Positions 16,384 through 24,733 of a DNA stretch of 50,049 nucleotides are shown piece after piece. Below the pieces are notes generated by a model. The model did no database searches. It saw only the letters and a list, made by a program, of their open reading frames with translations, and was not told where the DNA came from. The stretch is taken from NCBI RefSeq assembly GCF_001043975.1, contig NZ_LABY01000028.1:1-50049 (forward strand), read 5' to 3'. How positions within the stretch are numbered: the first letter of the stretch is position 1; every line of letters begins with the position of its first letter. The DNA comes from Methylobacterium variabile. Its GTDB lineage: Bacteria > Pseudomonadota > Alphaproteobacteria > Rhizobiales > Beijerinckiaceae. Position numbers and translations under genes: made by a program.

Positions 16384-17544
16384 TCAGGCCTTGTAGAAGT
16401 CGATGCGCTTGTCGAAGACGATGTTGCCCTTGTCGTTGCGCACCACGTTGTAGCCGTGCAGGCCGTCGCCGTTCTGGTCGAAGTTGTAGGTGCCTTCCGC
16501 CCCCTCGTGGCCGCGGATGGCGAGCAGCGCCTCGCGGATCGCCTTCGGGTCGGTCTTGCCGGCAGCATTGATGGCTTTCGCCAGCACCGTCACGGCATCG
16601 AAGGTCCAGGAGGACTGGTTGTCAGGGGCGAGCTTCATCACCGCCCGGTAGGCCTTGCCGAAGTTGCGCGCCGCGTCGCTCGATTCCTCAGCGTAATCGG
16701 CCACCCCGAAGGTGTTGTAGAGCGAGGGACCCGCGAGCTTGAGCGCCGTGACGTTGACGATCGAGGCCGAGCCGACCCAGGGCGCCTGCACGCCGAGCTG
16801 GCGCAGCTGCCGGGCGAAGATGCCGAGATCGTTCTCGAAGGTGAAGTAGGAGCCGATCACGTCGGCGCCCGACTGGCGGATCGCCAGCACGACGGGCGTG
16901 AAGTCCTGGCTCTGGTTGGTGTAGCCCTGGTCGAGCGCCACCGTCGCGCCGGACTTGCCGAGCGCTTCCGTCAGCGCCTTGGCGCCGCTCGTGCCGAAGG
17001 CGTCGGTCGAGTGGATGATCGCCCACTTCTTCTTGTTGAGCGTGCTGGTGCCGTACTCGGCGATCACCCGGGCCGAGAAGCTGTCGTTCGGCCGGAACCG
17101 GAACAGCCAGGGATTGCCGAGCTGGGTCAGAACCGGGTCGGTGCCGCCGAAGGCGACGGGCTTGCCCGTCTTGAGGATGTCGGGGGCCATGGCGTGGTTC
17201 TGGGTCGAGCGGATCGACCCGATGAAGGCCACGAGGTCGGGCTGCGAGGCGAGCTTGGAGAAGGCCAGCACGGCGCCCGGGTTGGTGGTCTGGTCGTCCT
17301 CGGTGACGAGCTCCATCGGCTTGCCGAGGACGCCGCCGGCCTTGTTGACGGCTTCCAGCGCGATCTTGGCGCCGTTGAGGGCGAAGCGGCCGGCATCGGC
17401 ACCGGGCCCGGTCACCGGCAGCACCATGCCGATGCGCACGGTGCCGCCCTGGGCGCCCGCCGGGCGGATGATCGACGGTGCGACGAGACCAGTGGCCGCG
17501 ACCGTGGCCGCACTCTTCAGGAAAACGCGGCGCGTCGTCCTCAT
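16384..17544 (-). CDS. livJ: Liv-type periplasmic substrate-binding protein
   Basis: The 386-residue protein has a twin-arginine-like signal (TTRRVFLKSAATVAATG, mature from about residue 32) and the Peripla_BP_6 fold: VRIGMVLPVTGPGA, LVTEDDQTTNPGAVLAFSKL, FIGSIRSTQNHAMAPD and RFRPNDSFSARVIAEY. It binds the solute for the downstream LivH/LivM-LivG/LivF system. GGGAGG precedes ATG 17544. Binding proteins of this family recognise amino acids, amides, aromatic acids or other small carboxylates, so the name livJ is by family only. Confidence 0.88.
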   Translation of the reverse strand: MRTTRRVFLKSAATVAATGLVAPSIIRPAGAQGGTVRIGMVLPVTGPGADAGRFALNGAKIALEAVNKAGGVLGKPMELVTEDDQTTNPGAVLAFSKLASQPDLVAFIGSIRSTQNHAMAPDILKTGKPVAFGGTDPVLTQLGNPWLFRFRPNDSFSARVIAEYGTSTLNKKKWAIIHSTDAFGTSGAKALTEALGKSGATVALDQGYTNQSQDFTPVVLAIRQSGADVIGSYFTFENDLGIFARQLRQLGVQAPWVGSASIVNVTALKLAGPSLYNTFGVADYAEESSDAARNFGKAYRAVMKLAPDNQSSWTFDAVTVLAKAINAAGKTDPKAIREALLAIRGHEGAEGTYNFDQNGDGLHGYNVVRNDKGNIVFDKRIDFYKA

Positions 17545-17605
17545 CAGCGATATCCTCCCGAATGGCCGATGCTGTTAGACCCGGCCTTGGCCAGGATGAG
17601 ACACC

Positions 17606-17617
17606 GGCAGCGCTGCC
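17606..17617. promoter_or_regulatory. Palindrome in the livJ / dehydrogenase divergent region
   Basis: GGCAGCGCTGCC is a perfect 12-bp palindrome, 62 bp upstream of livJ and 125 bp upstream of the divergent dehydrogenase. It is a reasonable candidate operator for shared control. No regulator gene is adjacent. Confidence 0.25.
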
Positions 17618-17741
17618 ATGTCCACCCCCGGGATTAAAAATGCCGGGTCTGGTTTGCGTCGGACGCCCTCGACCTCGGGCCGCGTCGCGGCCATTCTCCC
17701 GGCCGCCAGAACTAAGAAACGGCAAGAATCGGGAGAGACCC

Positions 17742-18812
17742 ATGCAGATCGCAGCAAGCGGCCTGACCGCCTACGTGCGGGACATCTTCTCGCGCGAGGG
17801 CTGCTCGGAGGCGGAGGCCGAGCGGATCGGCCGCTACCTCGTCGCCGCCAACCTGACCGGGCACGACAGCCACGGGGTGATCCGGGTGCCGCGCTACGTC
17901 GCATGGCTGCAGGAGGGCGAGGTCGAGGCCGATCGCACCCCGGAGGTGGTGAGCGACGGCCCGGCCTTCGCGCTGATCGACGCCCATTACGGCTTCGGCC
18001 AGACCGCCGGGCCCTTCGCCACCGAGCTCGGCATCCGCAAGGCGCGGGAGAACGGCGTCGCCATCGTGGCCCTGCGCCATGCCGGCCATCTCGGCCGCAT
18101 CGGCGAGTGGGCCGAGCAGGCGGCCGCCGCCGGCCTCGTCTCGGTGCACTTCGTCAACGTGGCGGGCAGCCTCCTCGTCGCTCCCTTCGGCTCCGTCGAC
18201 CGGCGCTTCTCGACCGCGCCCTTCGCGGCGGGCTTTCCCGTCGCGGGCGCCGAGCCGGTGATCCTCGACTTCGCCACCTCCGCGGTGGCCGAGGGCAAGG
18301 TGCTGGTCGCCTCGCAGGGCGGCAAGACGCTGCCCGAGGGCGTGCTGATCGAGCCGGACGGGCGCCTCTCCGCCGATCCCGCGACGTTGTACGGTCCCCT
18401 CGACGGGCTGGAGCGCGACAACCGCAACGGCGCGGGCGCGATCCGGGCCTTCGGCGAGCACAAGGGCTCGGGCCTTGCCCTGATGTGCGAGTTGCTCGCC
18501 GGCGCGCTCACCGGCTCGGGCACCGCCGGGCCGGGGACACGGCGGTTCTGCAACGGGATGCTGTCGCTCTACATGACGCCGGAGGCCTTCGGCTCCGAGG
18601 ACGCGATGGTGCGCGAGACCCGCGCCTATCTCGACTTCTTCAAGAGCGCCCGGCCGGTGCCCGGCGGCGAGGTGCTGCTGCCCGGCGAGCCTGAGCGCCG
18701 CACGCGGGCCAAGCGCCTGGCCGAGGGCGTGCCGCTGCCCGACCCGGTGTGGGAGACGCTGCTGGCGGCGGGGCGGCCGCACGGGCTGGACGGGGACGCG
18801 TATCGGGGGTGA
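17742..18812 (+). CDS. Ldh2 / malate-lactate type 2-hydroxyacid dehydrogenase
   Basis: The 356-residue product belongs to the NAD(P)-dependent Ldh2/MDH2 oxidoreductases, which include malate, ureidoglycolate, sulfolactate and diketogulonate enzymes. Motifs seen are AANLTGHDSHGVIRVPRYV, IVALRHAGHLGRIGEWAEQA, FGSVDRRFSTAPFAAGFPVA, ILDFATSAVAEGKV and FGEHKGSGLALMCELLAGAL. The fold is not Rossmann type. GGGAGAG precedes ATG 17742. It is divergent from the liv operon, hinting that it oxidises or reduces the imported compound. Confidence 0.87.
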   Translation: MQIAASGLTAYVRDIFSREGCSEAEAERIGRYLVAANLTGHDSHGVIRVPRYVAWLQEGEVEADRTPEVVSDGPAFALIDAHYGFGQTAGPFATELGIRKARENGVAIVALRHAGHLGRIGEWAEQAAAAGLVSVHFVNVAGSLLVAPFGSVDRRFSTAPFAAGFPVAGAEPVILDFATSAVAEGKVLVASQGGKTLPEGVLIEPDGRLSADPATLYGPLDGLERDNRNGAGAIRAFGEHKGSGLALMCELLAGALTGSGTAGPGTRRFCNGMLSLYMTPEAFGSEDAMVRETRAYLDFFKSARPVPGGEVLLPGEPERRTRAKRLAEGVPLPDPVWETLLAAGRPHGLDGDAYRG

Positions 18813-18955
18813 GGGGCTGAACCACCGGGCCTCTATGCTTTGCCGCCGGTCATCCCGGGCCACCTCTGTCCACGACTTTGTCTCCCGCGTCCGGCCGCGG
18901 CAATCTCGCCTCGCCAGCCGCAAAACCACGAGACACGGCGCCCGGCTTCCGTAAA

Positions 18956-18991
18956 CTCCTCCCGTCCGGCGCGAAGACCGGACGGGAGGAG
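18956..18991 (+). promoter_or_regulatory. 14-bp hairpin that hides the ribosome-binding site of the SMP-30 gene
   Basis: CTCCTCCCGTCCGG (18956-18969) pairs perfectly with CCGGACGGGAGGAG (18978-18991) around an 8-nt CGCGAAGA loop. The right arm contains the GGGAGGAG ribosome-binding site of the gene that starts at ATG 18999, seven bases later. Folded RNA would block translation initiation. There is no T run after it, so an ordinary terminator is less likely. Confidence 0.65.
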
Positions 18992-18998
18992 ACGAGTG

Positions 18999-20018
18999 AT
19001 GAACCGACGTGACGTCCTCGCGGGCGCCGCCGCCCTGGCGGCGACCACGGTCGCGGCGCGGGCCGACCGGCTGCCCCTCGGCGACCTGCCCGGCACCCGC
19101 TATCCCGACCCGCGGGTCGAGGTGCTGGACAAGCGCTTCCGCTACAAGGTCGGCAACGCCGCCATCGAGCGCATCGCCACCGGCTTCCGCTGGGCCGAAG
19201 GCCCGGTCTACTTCCGCGACGGCGGCTATCTCCTGTGGAGCGACATCCCCAACAACCGGATCATGCGCTGGCTCGAGAACGGCCATGTCAGCGTGTTCCG
19301 GGCGAACTCGAACTACTCGAACGGCAACACCCGCGACCGCCAGGGCCGGCTGATCACCTGCGAGCACGACACCCGCCGGGTGACCCGCACGGAGCCGGAC
19401 GGCCGCATCACGGTGCTGATCGACAAGTTCGACGGCAAGCCGCTCAACGCCCCCAACGACGCGGTGGTGGCCTCCGACAACGCGGTCTGGTTCACCGATC
19501 CGGGCTACGGCATCGACGGGTTCTACGAGGGCCACAAGGACAAGGCGGAGCTCCCGACCCGGGTCTACCGGCTCGATCCGGCGACCGGACAGGCCAAGGT
19601 GGTGGCGGAAGGGATCGACCGGCCCAACGGGCTCGCCTTCTCCCCCGACGAGAAGATCCTCTACGTCGTCGATTCGGGCGCGACCCATGGCGGGCGGGCG
19701 AATATCCGCGCCTTCAACGTCGAGGGCGACAAGCTCACCGGCGACCGGGTCTTCGCGGAGGGCTTTTCGCCGGGCTTCACCGACGGGGTGCGCACCGACG
19801 TCGACGGCAACGTCTGGTGCTCGATGGGCTGGGCCGACCCGAAGGAGGACGGGGTGCGCTGCTACACGCCGTCCGGCGACCTGATCGGCAAGATCCACCT
19901 GCCCGAGACCTGCGCCAACCTCTGCTTCGGCGGGCCGAAGCGCAACCGGCTGTTCATGACGGCGAGCACGTCGGTCTACGCGGTGTATGTCGAGACGCAG
20001 GGGGCGATGGTGCCGTAG
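18999..20018 (+). CDS. SMP-30/gluconolactonase family lactonase, exported
   Basis: The 339-residue product has an N-terminal signal (MNRRDVLAGAAALAATTVAA, possibly Tat) and a six-bladed propeller of the SMP-30/gluconolactonase family. The metal ligands expected in the family are visible as E67 (RWAEGPVYF), N210 (DRPNGLAF) and D262 (FTDGVRTDVDG), with substrate-loop LNAPNDAVV at about 149-157. Such enzymes open sugar lactones to aldonic acids. It could supply sugar acid to the dehydratase and importer encoded nearby. ATG 18999 was chosen from its strong ribosome-binding site, which lies in a hairpin. Confidence 0.87.
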   Translation: MNRRDVLAGAAALAATTVAARADRLPLGDLPGTRYPDPRVEVLDKRFRYKVGNAAIERIATGFRWAEGPVYFRDGGYLLWSDIPNNRIMRWLENGHVSVFRANSNYSNGNTRDRQGRLITCEHDTRRVTRTEPDGRITVLIDKFDGKPLNAPNDAVVASDNAVWFTDPGYGIDGFYEGHKDKAELPTRVYRLDPATGQAKVVAEGIDRPNGLAFSPDEKILYVVDSGATHGGRANIRAFNVEGDKLTGDRVFAEGFSPGFTDGVRTDVDGNVWCSMGWADPKEDGVRCYTPSGDLIGKIHLPETCANLCFGGPKRNRLFMTASTSVYAVYVETQGAMVP

Positions 20019-20278
20019 GGACGAGAAGCGATCGTCCCGGCACGAGCGCCAACCCCTTTCCCGGGCCCATGCAGCGACAGCGGAGTGGGACCCGGGTCCA
20101 GCGCAAGGCGTCGCGAAGCGTCCGTGTGTCTGCAACGGTGCAACAAGCAGAGCCGCTTCGCGGCACGTCTCCTGCTGGATCCCGGATCTCCTTCCGCCGA
20201 CGCTTCAGTCGTCCGGGAACGGGAGCGCTGTATTCTGCCATGTCTCTCCCCATGAGCGGGGAGAGACACGAGCCGCTC
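20019..20278. other. Convergent intergenic region with hairpins and a repeat-like segment
   Basis: No gene is supported here. A 7-bp hairpin (GGGACGA...TCGTCCC) directly follows the lactonase stop. At 20241-20268 a stronger 11-bp stem (TGTCTCTCCCC with GGGGAGAGACA, 6-nt loop) lies before the convergent BKACE stop. Between them, GGGACCCGGGTCCAG at about 20088 and CTGGATCCCGGATC at about 20173 face each other, giving the feel of a degenerate intergenic repeat element. Confidence 0.4.
20241..20268 (-). terminator. Hairpin terminator after the BKACE operon
   Basis: Perfect 11-bp stem TGTCTCTCCCC / GGGGAGAGACA with an ATGAGC loop, ten bases beyond the BKACE stop. No T run follows in either direction. 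Confidence 0.6.
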
Positions 20279-21208
20279 CTAGAAATTCACCCGGTCGCCG
20301 CCCTTCAGCGCCAGGATCTCGCGCGCATCGTCCGGCGTCGCCACATCGAGCCCCAACCCCTCGATGATCTGACGCGCCTTCAGGACCTGCTGGGCATTGG
20401 ACTCGGCCATCTGGCCGGGGCCGATCCACAGCGAATCCTCCAGCCCCACCCGGACGTTGCCGCCGAGCGCGATCGCCTGGGCGGCGATGGTCATCTGGTT
20501 GCGGCCCGCCCCCAGCACCGACCAGCGGTAATCGTCGCCGAACAGCCGGTCGGCGGTGCGCTTCATGTGCTGCACGTCCTCCGGATGCTGGCCGATGCCG
20601 CCGAGGATGCCGAACACGCTCTGGACGAAGAAGGGCGGCTTGATCACGCCGCGATCGGCGAAGTGGGCGAGCGTGTACAGGTGGCCGATATCGTAGCACT
20701 CGACCTCGAACCGGGTGCCGTTCTCGGCGCAGGTGGTCAGGATGTGCTCGATATCGGCGAAGGTGTTCTTGAAGATCCGGTCGCGCGAGCCCTCCAGATA
20801 GGGCTGCTCCCAATCGTGCTGGAAGGTCTTGAAGCGCGACAGCATCGGGTAGAGGCCGAAATTCATCGACCCCATGTTGAGCGAGGCGACCTCCGGCTTG
20901 AAGTGGGCTGCGGGCCCGAGGCGCTCGTCGATGCCCATGGTTGGGGCGCCGCCGGTGGTGAGATTCACCACGCAGTTCGAGCGCTGCTTGATGACCTTCA
21001 GGAACGGCTCGAAGGCCTGGGGCGACTGGTCGGGCTTGCCGGTCTTGGGGTCGCGAGCGTGCAGGTGGACGATCGCCGCGCCGGCCTCCGCCGCGCCGAT
21101 CGCGGCTTCCGCGATCTGGTCGGGGGTCACCGGCAGGTGCGGCGACATCGAGGGGGTGTGGATCGCGCCGGTGACGGCGCAGGTGATGACGACTTTTCTC
21201 TTGGCCAT
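20279..21208 (-). CDS. Beta-keto acid cleavage enzyme (BKACE, DUF849)
   Basis: The 309-residue zinc enzyme has the BKACE hallmarks: VITCAVTGAIHTPSMSP at the start, zinc ligands H48 and H50 in IVHLHARDPKTG, NLTTGGAP, SLNMGSMNFG, VECYDIGHLYTL, GAGRNQM and VRVGLEDSLWIG carrying the third ligand region. BKACEs react a beta-keto acid with acetyl-CoA to give acetoacetate and a shortened acyl-CoA. It is the last gene of an operon, 12 bp after a beta-hydroxy-acid dehydrogenase, which would supply its beta-keto substrate. AGGAG precedes ATG 21208. Dehydrocarnitine is one known family substrate; others are equally possible. Confidence 0.93.
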   Translation of the reverse strand: MAKRKVVITCAVTGAIHTPSMSPHLPVTPDQIAEAAIGAAEAGAAIVHLHARDPKTGKPDQSPQAFEPFLKVIKQRSNCVVNLTTGGAPTMGIDERLGPAAHFKPEVASLNMGSMNFGLYPMLSRFKTFQHDWEQPYLEGSRDRIFKNTFADIEHILTTCAENGTRFEVECYDIGHLYTLAHFADRGVIKPPFFVQSVFGILGGIGQHPEDVQHMKRTADRLFGDDYRWSVLGAGRNQMTIAAQAIALGGNVRVGLEDSLWIGPGQMAESNAQQVLKARQIIEGLGLDVATPDDAREILALKGGDRVNF

Positions 21209-21220
21209 GGTGGCTCTCCT

Positions 21221-22147
21221 TCAGGACTGGGCGCGCTTGTGCGCCATGAGGGCAGCGAGGCGCGCGTCGCGGCGGCGGCTGCGCTCCGCCGGCGGGGCGG
21301 GATCGGGGCCGCCGTTCCAGGCGGCGACGATGCGGGCGGCGCTCTCGGGCGACCACACCGCGGCAGGGGCGGGATCAGCGGCGAGCCGGCCGTAGAAGCC
21401 GCCGTAGCGGGCGGCGTAATCGGCCACGCCCCCCGGTGCGTTGAGGTCGATGGTGGCGAAGGGCCCGAGGAACGACCAGCGCAGGCCCAGCCCCTCGGAC
21501 ACGGTCTTGTCGAGGTCGGCCGGGCTCACCACCCCCTCGGCGACGAGGCGGAACGCCTCCGACAGCAGGGCGCCCTGGAGACGGTTGAGCACGAAGCCCT
21601 CGACCTCGCGATGGACCGTCACCGGCGCCTGGCCGGCGGCCTCGTAGAGCGCCCGGGCGCGCGCGATCACCGCCGGATCGGTCCAGGGCGCGCCGCACAG
21701 CTCGACCACCGGCACGAGGTGGGGCGGGTTGACCGGATGGCCGACGAGGCAGCGGGCGCGGCCCGCGAGGCCTTCGGTGAACAGCGAGGCGACGATGGCC
21801 GAGGTCGAGGAGGCGAGGATCGTCTCCGGCGGGCAGAGGGCATCGAGCTCGGAAAAGAGCGCGCGCTTGGCCTCGACGGTCTCCGGACCGTTCTCCTGTA
21901 CGAGGTCGGCGCCGGCCACCGCCTCGGCCAGGGTGGGGCAGGTGCGGATCCGGGCGAGGATCGCCGGCACGTCGGCGACGAGGCCGTGCGCCTCGAGCTG
22001 GCGCAGGGCTTCCGCGATGTGCTCGGGCGCGGCGGCGAGCGCCGCGGGATGGACGTCGGTGAGGCGGACCGCGAACCCGGCTCGGGCGAAGACCACGGCC
22101 CAGGACCGGCCGATCAGCCCGGCTCCGACGACGGCGACGGTTGGCAT
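21221..22147 (-). CDS. 3-hydroxyacyl-CoA dehydrogenase family, lambda-crystallin / carnitine dehydrogenase type
   Basis: The 308-residue product has an NAD-binding Rossmann start (VAVVGAGLIGRSWAVVFARA), QENGPETVEAKRALF, ILASSTSAI, LVGHPVNPPHLVPVVEL and EGFVLNRLQGAL, then the C-terminal helix bundle with EGLGLRWSFLGPF. The last motif is typical of lambda-crystallin/L-gulonate and L-carnitine dehydrogenases rather than fatty-acid FadB partners. It oxidises a free beta-hydroxy acid to a beta-keto acid. ATG 22147 was chosen because the Rossmann motif begins two residues later. It sits between the ABC transporter and the BKACE gene. Confidence 0.88.
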   Translation of the reverse strand: MPTVAVVGAGLIGRSWAVVFARAGFAVRLTDVHPAALAAAPEHIAEALRQLEAHGLVADVPAILARIRTCPTLAEAVAGADLVQENGPETVEAKRALFSELDALCPPETILASSTSAIVASLFTEGLAGRARCLVGHPVNPPHLVPVVELCGAPWTDPAVIARARALYEAAGQAPVTVHREVEGFVLNRLQGALLSEAFRLVAEGVVSPADLDKTVSEGLGLRWSFLGPFATIDLNAPGGVADYAARYGGFYGRLAADPAPAAVWSPESAARIVAAWNGGPDPAPPAERSRRRDARLAALMAHKRAQS

Positions 22148-22202
22148 CGGTGAGGAATCTCCTTCGGGGCGCATCATGCCCAAGAACTAACAGTTGGGGA
22201 TC

Positions 22203-24728
22203 TCACAGCCACAGCACCTTCCGCCGCAGATCGAGGTCGTCGCGCAGGGCCTGCGAGGGGCCGACATGCATCACCCGGCCGCGCTCCAGCGCCACGGTGC
22301 GGTCGGAGAGGGCGAGCGCGAGGTCGAGGTTGTGGTCGACGATGACGATCGAGACCTCGCGGCGTAAGGAGTCGAAGGTCTCGAACAGGCTCTCGACCAC
22401 CGCCGGCGCCAGGCCCTCGAACGGCTCGTCGAGGAGCAGCACCCGCACGTCGCCGGACAGGGCGCGGGCCACCGCCACCATCTGCTGCTCGCCGCCCGAC
22501 AGGTAGTCGGCCGGGGTGCGCCAGCGCTCGCGCAGGCGCGGGAAGTAGGAGAGCACCCGCTCCTCGTCCCAGTGCACGCCGTTGCCGGTGCGGCGCTTGA
22601 GCCGGCCGAGCTCCAAGTTCTCGGCGACGCTCATGCCGGCGAACAGGCCGCGCCCCTGCGGCACGTAGCCGATGCCGGCCCGGGCGATCGCCGCCGCCGA
22701 GCGGCCGTCGAGCGACTCCGTCCCGAGCCGGATGTGCCCGGCGGCGTGGGGCGCGAGGCCCGTGATGGTCTTGAGGCAGGTCGACTTGCCGGCGCCGTTG
22801 CGGCCCAGGAGCGCCACGATCTCGTGGGCGTGGACGTCGAAGGTGACGCCGGCGAGGATGTGGCTCTTGCCGTAGTAGGTGTCGACGGTCTCGAGCGCGA
22901 GCAGAACCTGCGGCTCGGCGGCGCTCGGGCGGGCCTTCGCCGCCATGGCGGCGGTGCCGGAGCCGATATAGACCTCCTGCACGCGCGGGCTGGTGCGGGC
23001 ATCCTCCACCGTGCCGTCGACCAGCACCGTGCCCTCGTTCATCACCGTCACGGCGTCGGCGATCTGGAACACCCGGTCGATGTCGTGCTCGACCATCAGC
23101 ACCGGTACCTCGGTCGAGACCCGCTTGATGATGTCGCCGATGCGGGTGCGCTCGGCGGCCGCGAGGCCGGCCAGCGGCTCGTCGAGGAGCAGCACCCGGG
23201 GCTTGGTGGCGAGCGCCACCCCCATGTCGAGCAGGCGTTGGCCGCCGTAGGAGAGCGAGCCGGCCTCCGCCCGCTCGAGCCCGGCGAGGCCGAGCCAGCG
23301 CAGGATCTCGGCGGTTTCGGCTGCAACGGTGCGGTCGGCCCGGGCGTCGCGCCAGGGATGGAAGCGGCGGGGGCTGCGCCCCTGCACGGCGAGGCGGACG
23401 TTCTCCGCCACCGACAGGGCCGGGAAGAGGTTGGTGATCTGGAACGAGCGCCCGATGCCGGCGGCGCAGATCCGCTCCGGCGCGAGGCCGGCGATCGAGG
23501 CCTCGGCCAGGGTCACCGTGCCGGCGTCCGGCCGGTACATGCCGGAGATCAGGTTGAAGGCGGTGGTCTTGCCGGCGCCGTTGGGGCCGATCAGGGCGTG
23601 GAGCGTCCGGTCGCGCACCGCGATGGTGACGCCGTCGACCGCCTTGAGCCCGCCGAAGCGCTTGGCGATGCCGCGCGCCGCCAGGATCACCCCGTCGACG
23701 AAGCCCTCCGGCCGCAGGAAGGGCGGCAGGTTCTCGGGGATGCCGGCCCGGCGGCCCGCCATGGCGGCGTCCTCGGTGGCGGGCGGGCGCACCATCCTGT
23801 ACAGGCGCCGGCCGATGCCGACGAGCCCGTCGGGCGAGAACAGGATGAAGCCGACGAACAGGAGGCCGAACCAGAAGAGCCAGTTCGCGGTCCAGATCGA
23901 CAGCATCTCGCGGAACAGGATGAAGAACAGCGCGCCGATCGCCGGCCCGGCGAGGCTGCGCATGCCGCCGATCACCACCATGGCGAGGAGCTCGCCGGAG
24001 AAGGCCGAGCCGAGCGGCTCGGCCGAGGCGAAGCGGTGGGTGAAGACGCTGAGCACGCCGGCGAGGCCCGTCACCGTGGCCGAGACCGTGAAGGCGACGA
24101 GCTTGTAGCGGTTGGTGGGGTAGCCGAGGAAGCGCGCCCGCTGCTCGTTCTCGCGGATCGCCTCCAGCACCGTGCCGACCGGGGAGCGGCGGAAGCGCGC
24201 GAGCCCGTAGACGACCGCGAAGCCGACGAGCGCCACGATCCCGTACCAGGTCCAGGCCGCGTCGAGGTCGAGGCCGAGGATCGTCGGGCGCTCGACGCCG
24301 CCGTAGCCGCTCTCGCCGCCGGTGAGCGCCGTCCAGCGGAAGGCGATCGTGAAGGAGAGGGCCGAGAGCGCCAGGGTCAGGAGCGAGAAGTAGACCCCGC
24401 GCCTGCGAAGGATCAGCAGGCCGAGGAGCACCGCGGCGGCGGCCACGAGGGCGAGGGCGAACAGTGCCGGCGGCAGCAGGGTGCCGGGAAAGAACGTCCG
24501 CTGGCCGATCGCCGCCGCGTAGGCGCCGAGGCCGAAGAAGGCACCGTGGCCGAACGAGACGAGGCCGGTCTGCCCGACCAGGATGTTGAGGCCCATGCAG
24601 GCCACCGCGAACACCACCACGTCGGTGGCCGAGGTCAGGGTGAGCCCGAGGCCTTGCAGGCAGAACGGCAGGGCCACGAGGGCGAGCGCCATCAGCGGCA
24701 GGGTGAGTCTCTCGCTCCGGTCCGTCAT
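22203..24728 (-). CDS. LivM-LivG-LivF triple fusion (permease plus two ABC ATPases)
   Basis: A single uninterrupted 841-residue frame contains a LivM permease (1-310), a LivG-type ATPase (about 345-590; Walker A GPNGAGKTT 381-389, signature LSYGGQ 492-497, Walker B VLLLDEPLAGL near 512) and a LivF-type ATPase (about 607-841; Walker A GRNGAGKST 642-650, signature LSGGEQ 743-748, Walker B VLLLDEPFEGL near 763). Linkers are PPATEDAAMAGRRAG and AAMAAKARPSAAEP. With LivH it would form a transporter in which both ATPases are covalently tied to one permease half. GTG 24737, overlapping the livH stop as GTGA, is an alternative start. Confidence 0.93.
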   Translation of the reverse strand: MTDRSERLTLPLMALALVALPFCLQGLGLTLTSATDVVVFAVACMGLNILVGQTGLVSFGHGAFFGLGAYAAAIGQRTFFPGTLLPPALFALALVAAAAVLLGLLILRRRGVYFSLLTLALSALSFTIAFRWTALTGGESGYGGVERPTILGLDLDAAWTWYGIVALVGFAVVYGLARFRRSPVGTVLEAIRENEQRARFLGYPTNRYKLVAFTVSATVTGLAGVLSVFTHRFASAEPLGSAFSGELLAMVVIGGMRSLAGPAIGALFFILFREMLSIWTANWLFWFGLLFVGFILFSPDGLVGIGRRLYRMVRPPATEDAAMAGRRAGIPENLPPFLRPEGFVDGVILAARGIAKRFGGLKAVDGVTIAVRDRTLHALIGPNGAGKTTAFNLISGMYRPDAGTVTLAEASIAGLAPERICAAGIGRSFQITNLFPALSVAENVRLAVQGRSPRRFHPWRDARADRTVAAETAEILRWLGLAGLERAEAGSLSYGGQRLLDMGVALATKPRVLLLDEPLAGLAAAERTRIGDIIKRVSTEVPVLMVEHDIDRVFQIADAVTVMNEGTVLVDGTVEDARTSPRVQEVYIGSGTAAMAAKARPSAAEPQVLLALETVDTYYGKSHILAGVTFDVHAHEIVALLGRNGAGKSTCLKTITGLAPHAAGHIRLGTESLDGRSAAAIARAGIGYVPQGRGLFAGMSVAENLELGRLKRRTGNGVHWDEERVLSYFPRLRERWRTPADYLSGGEQQMVAVARALSGDVRVLLLDEPFEGLAPAVVESLFETFDSLRREVSIVIVDHNLDLALALSDRTVALERGRVMHVGPSQALRDDLDLRRKVLWL

Positions 24729-24733
24729 GGTCG

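Noticed and set aside
18956..18991. Hairpin as an ordinary terminator of the upstream dehydrogenase
   Set aside because: It lies 144 bp past that stop, has no T run and its right arm is the next gene's ribosome-binding site, so a translational role is more likely.
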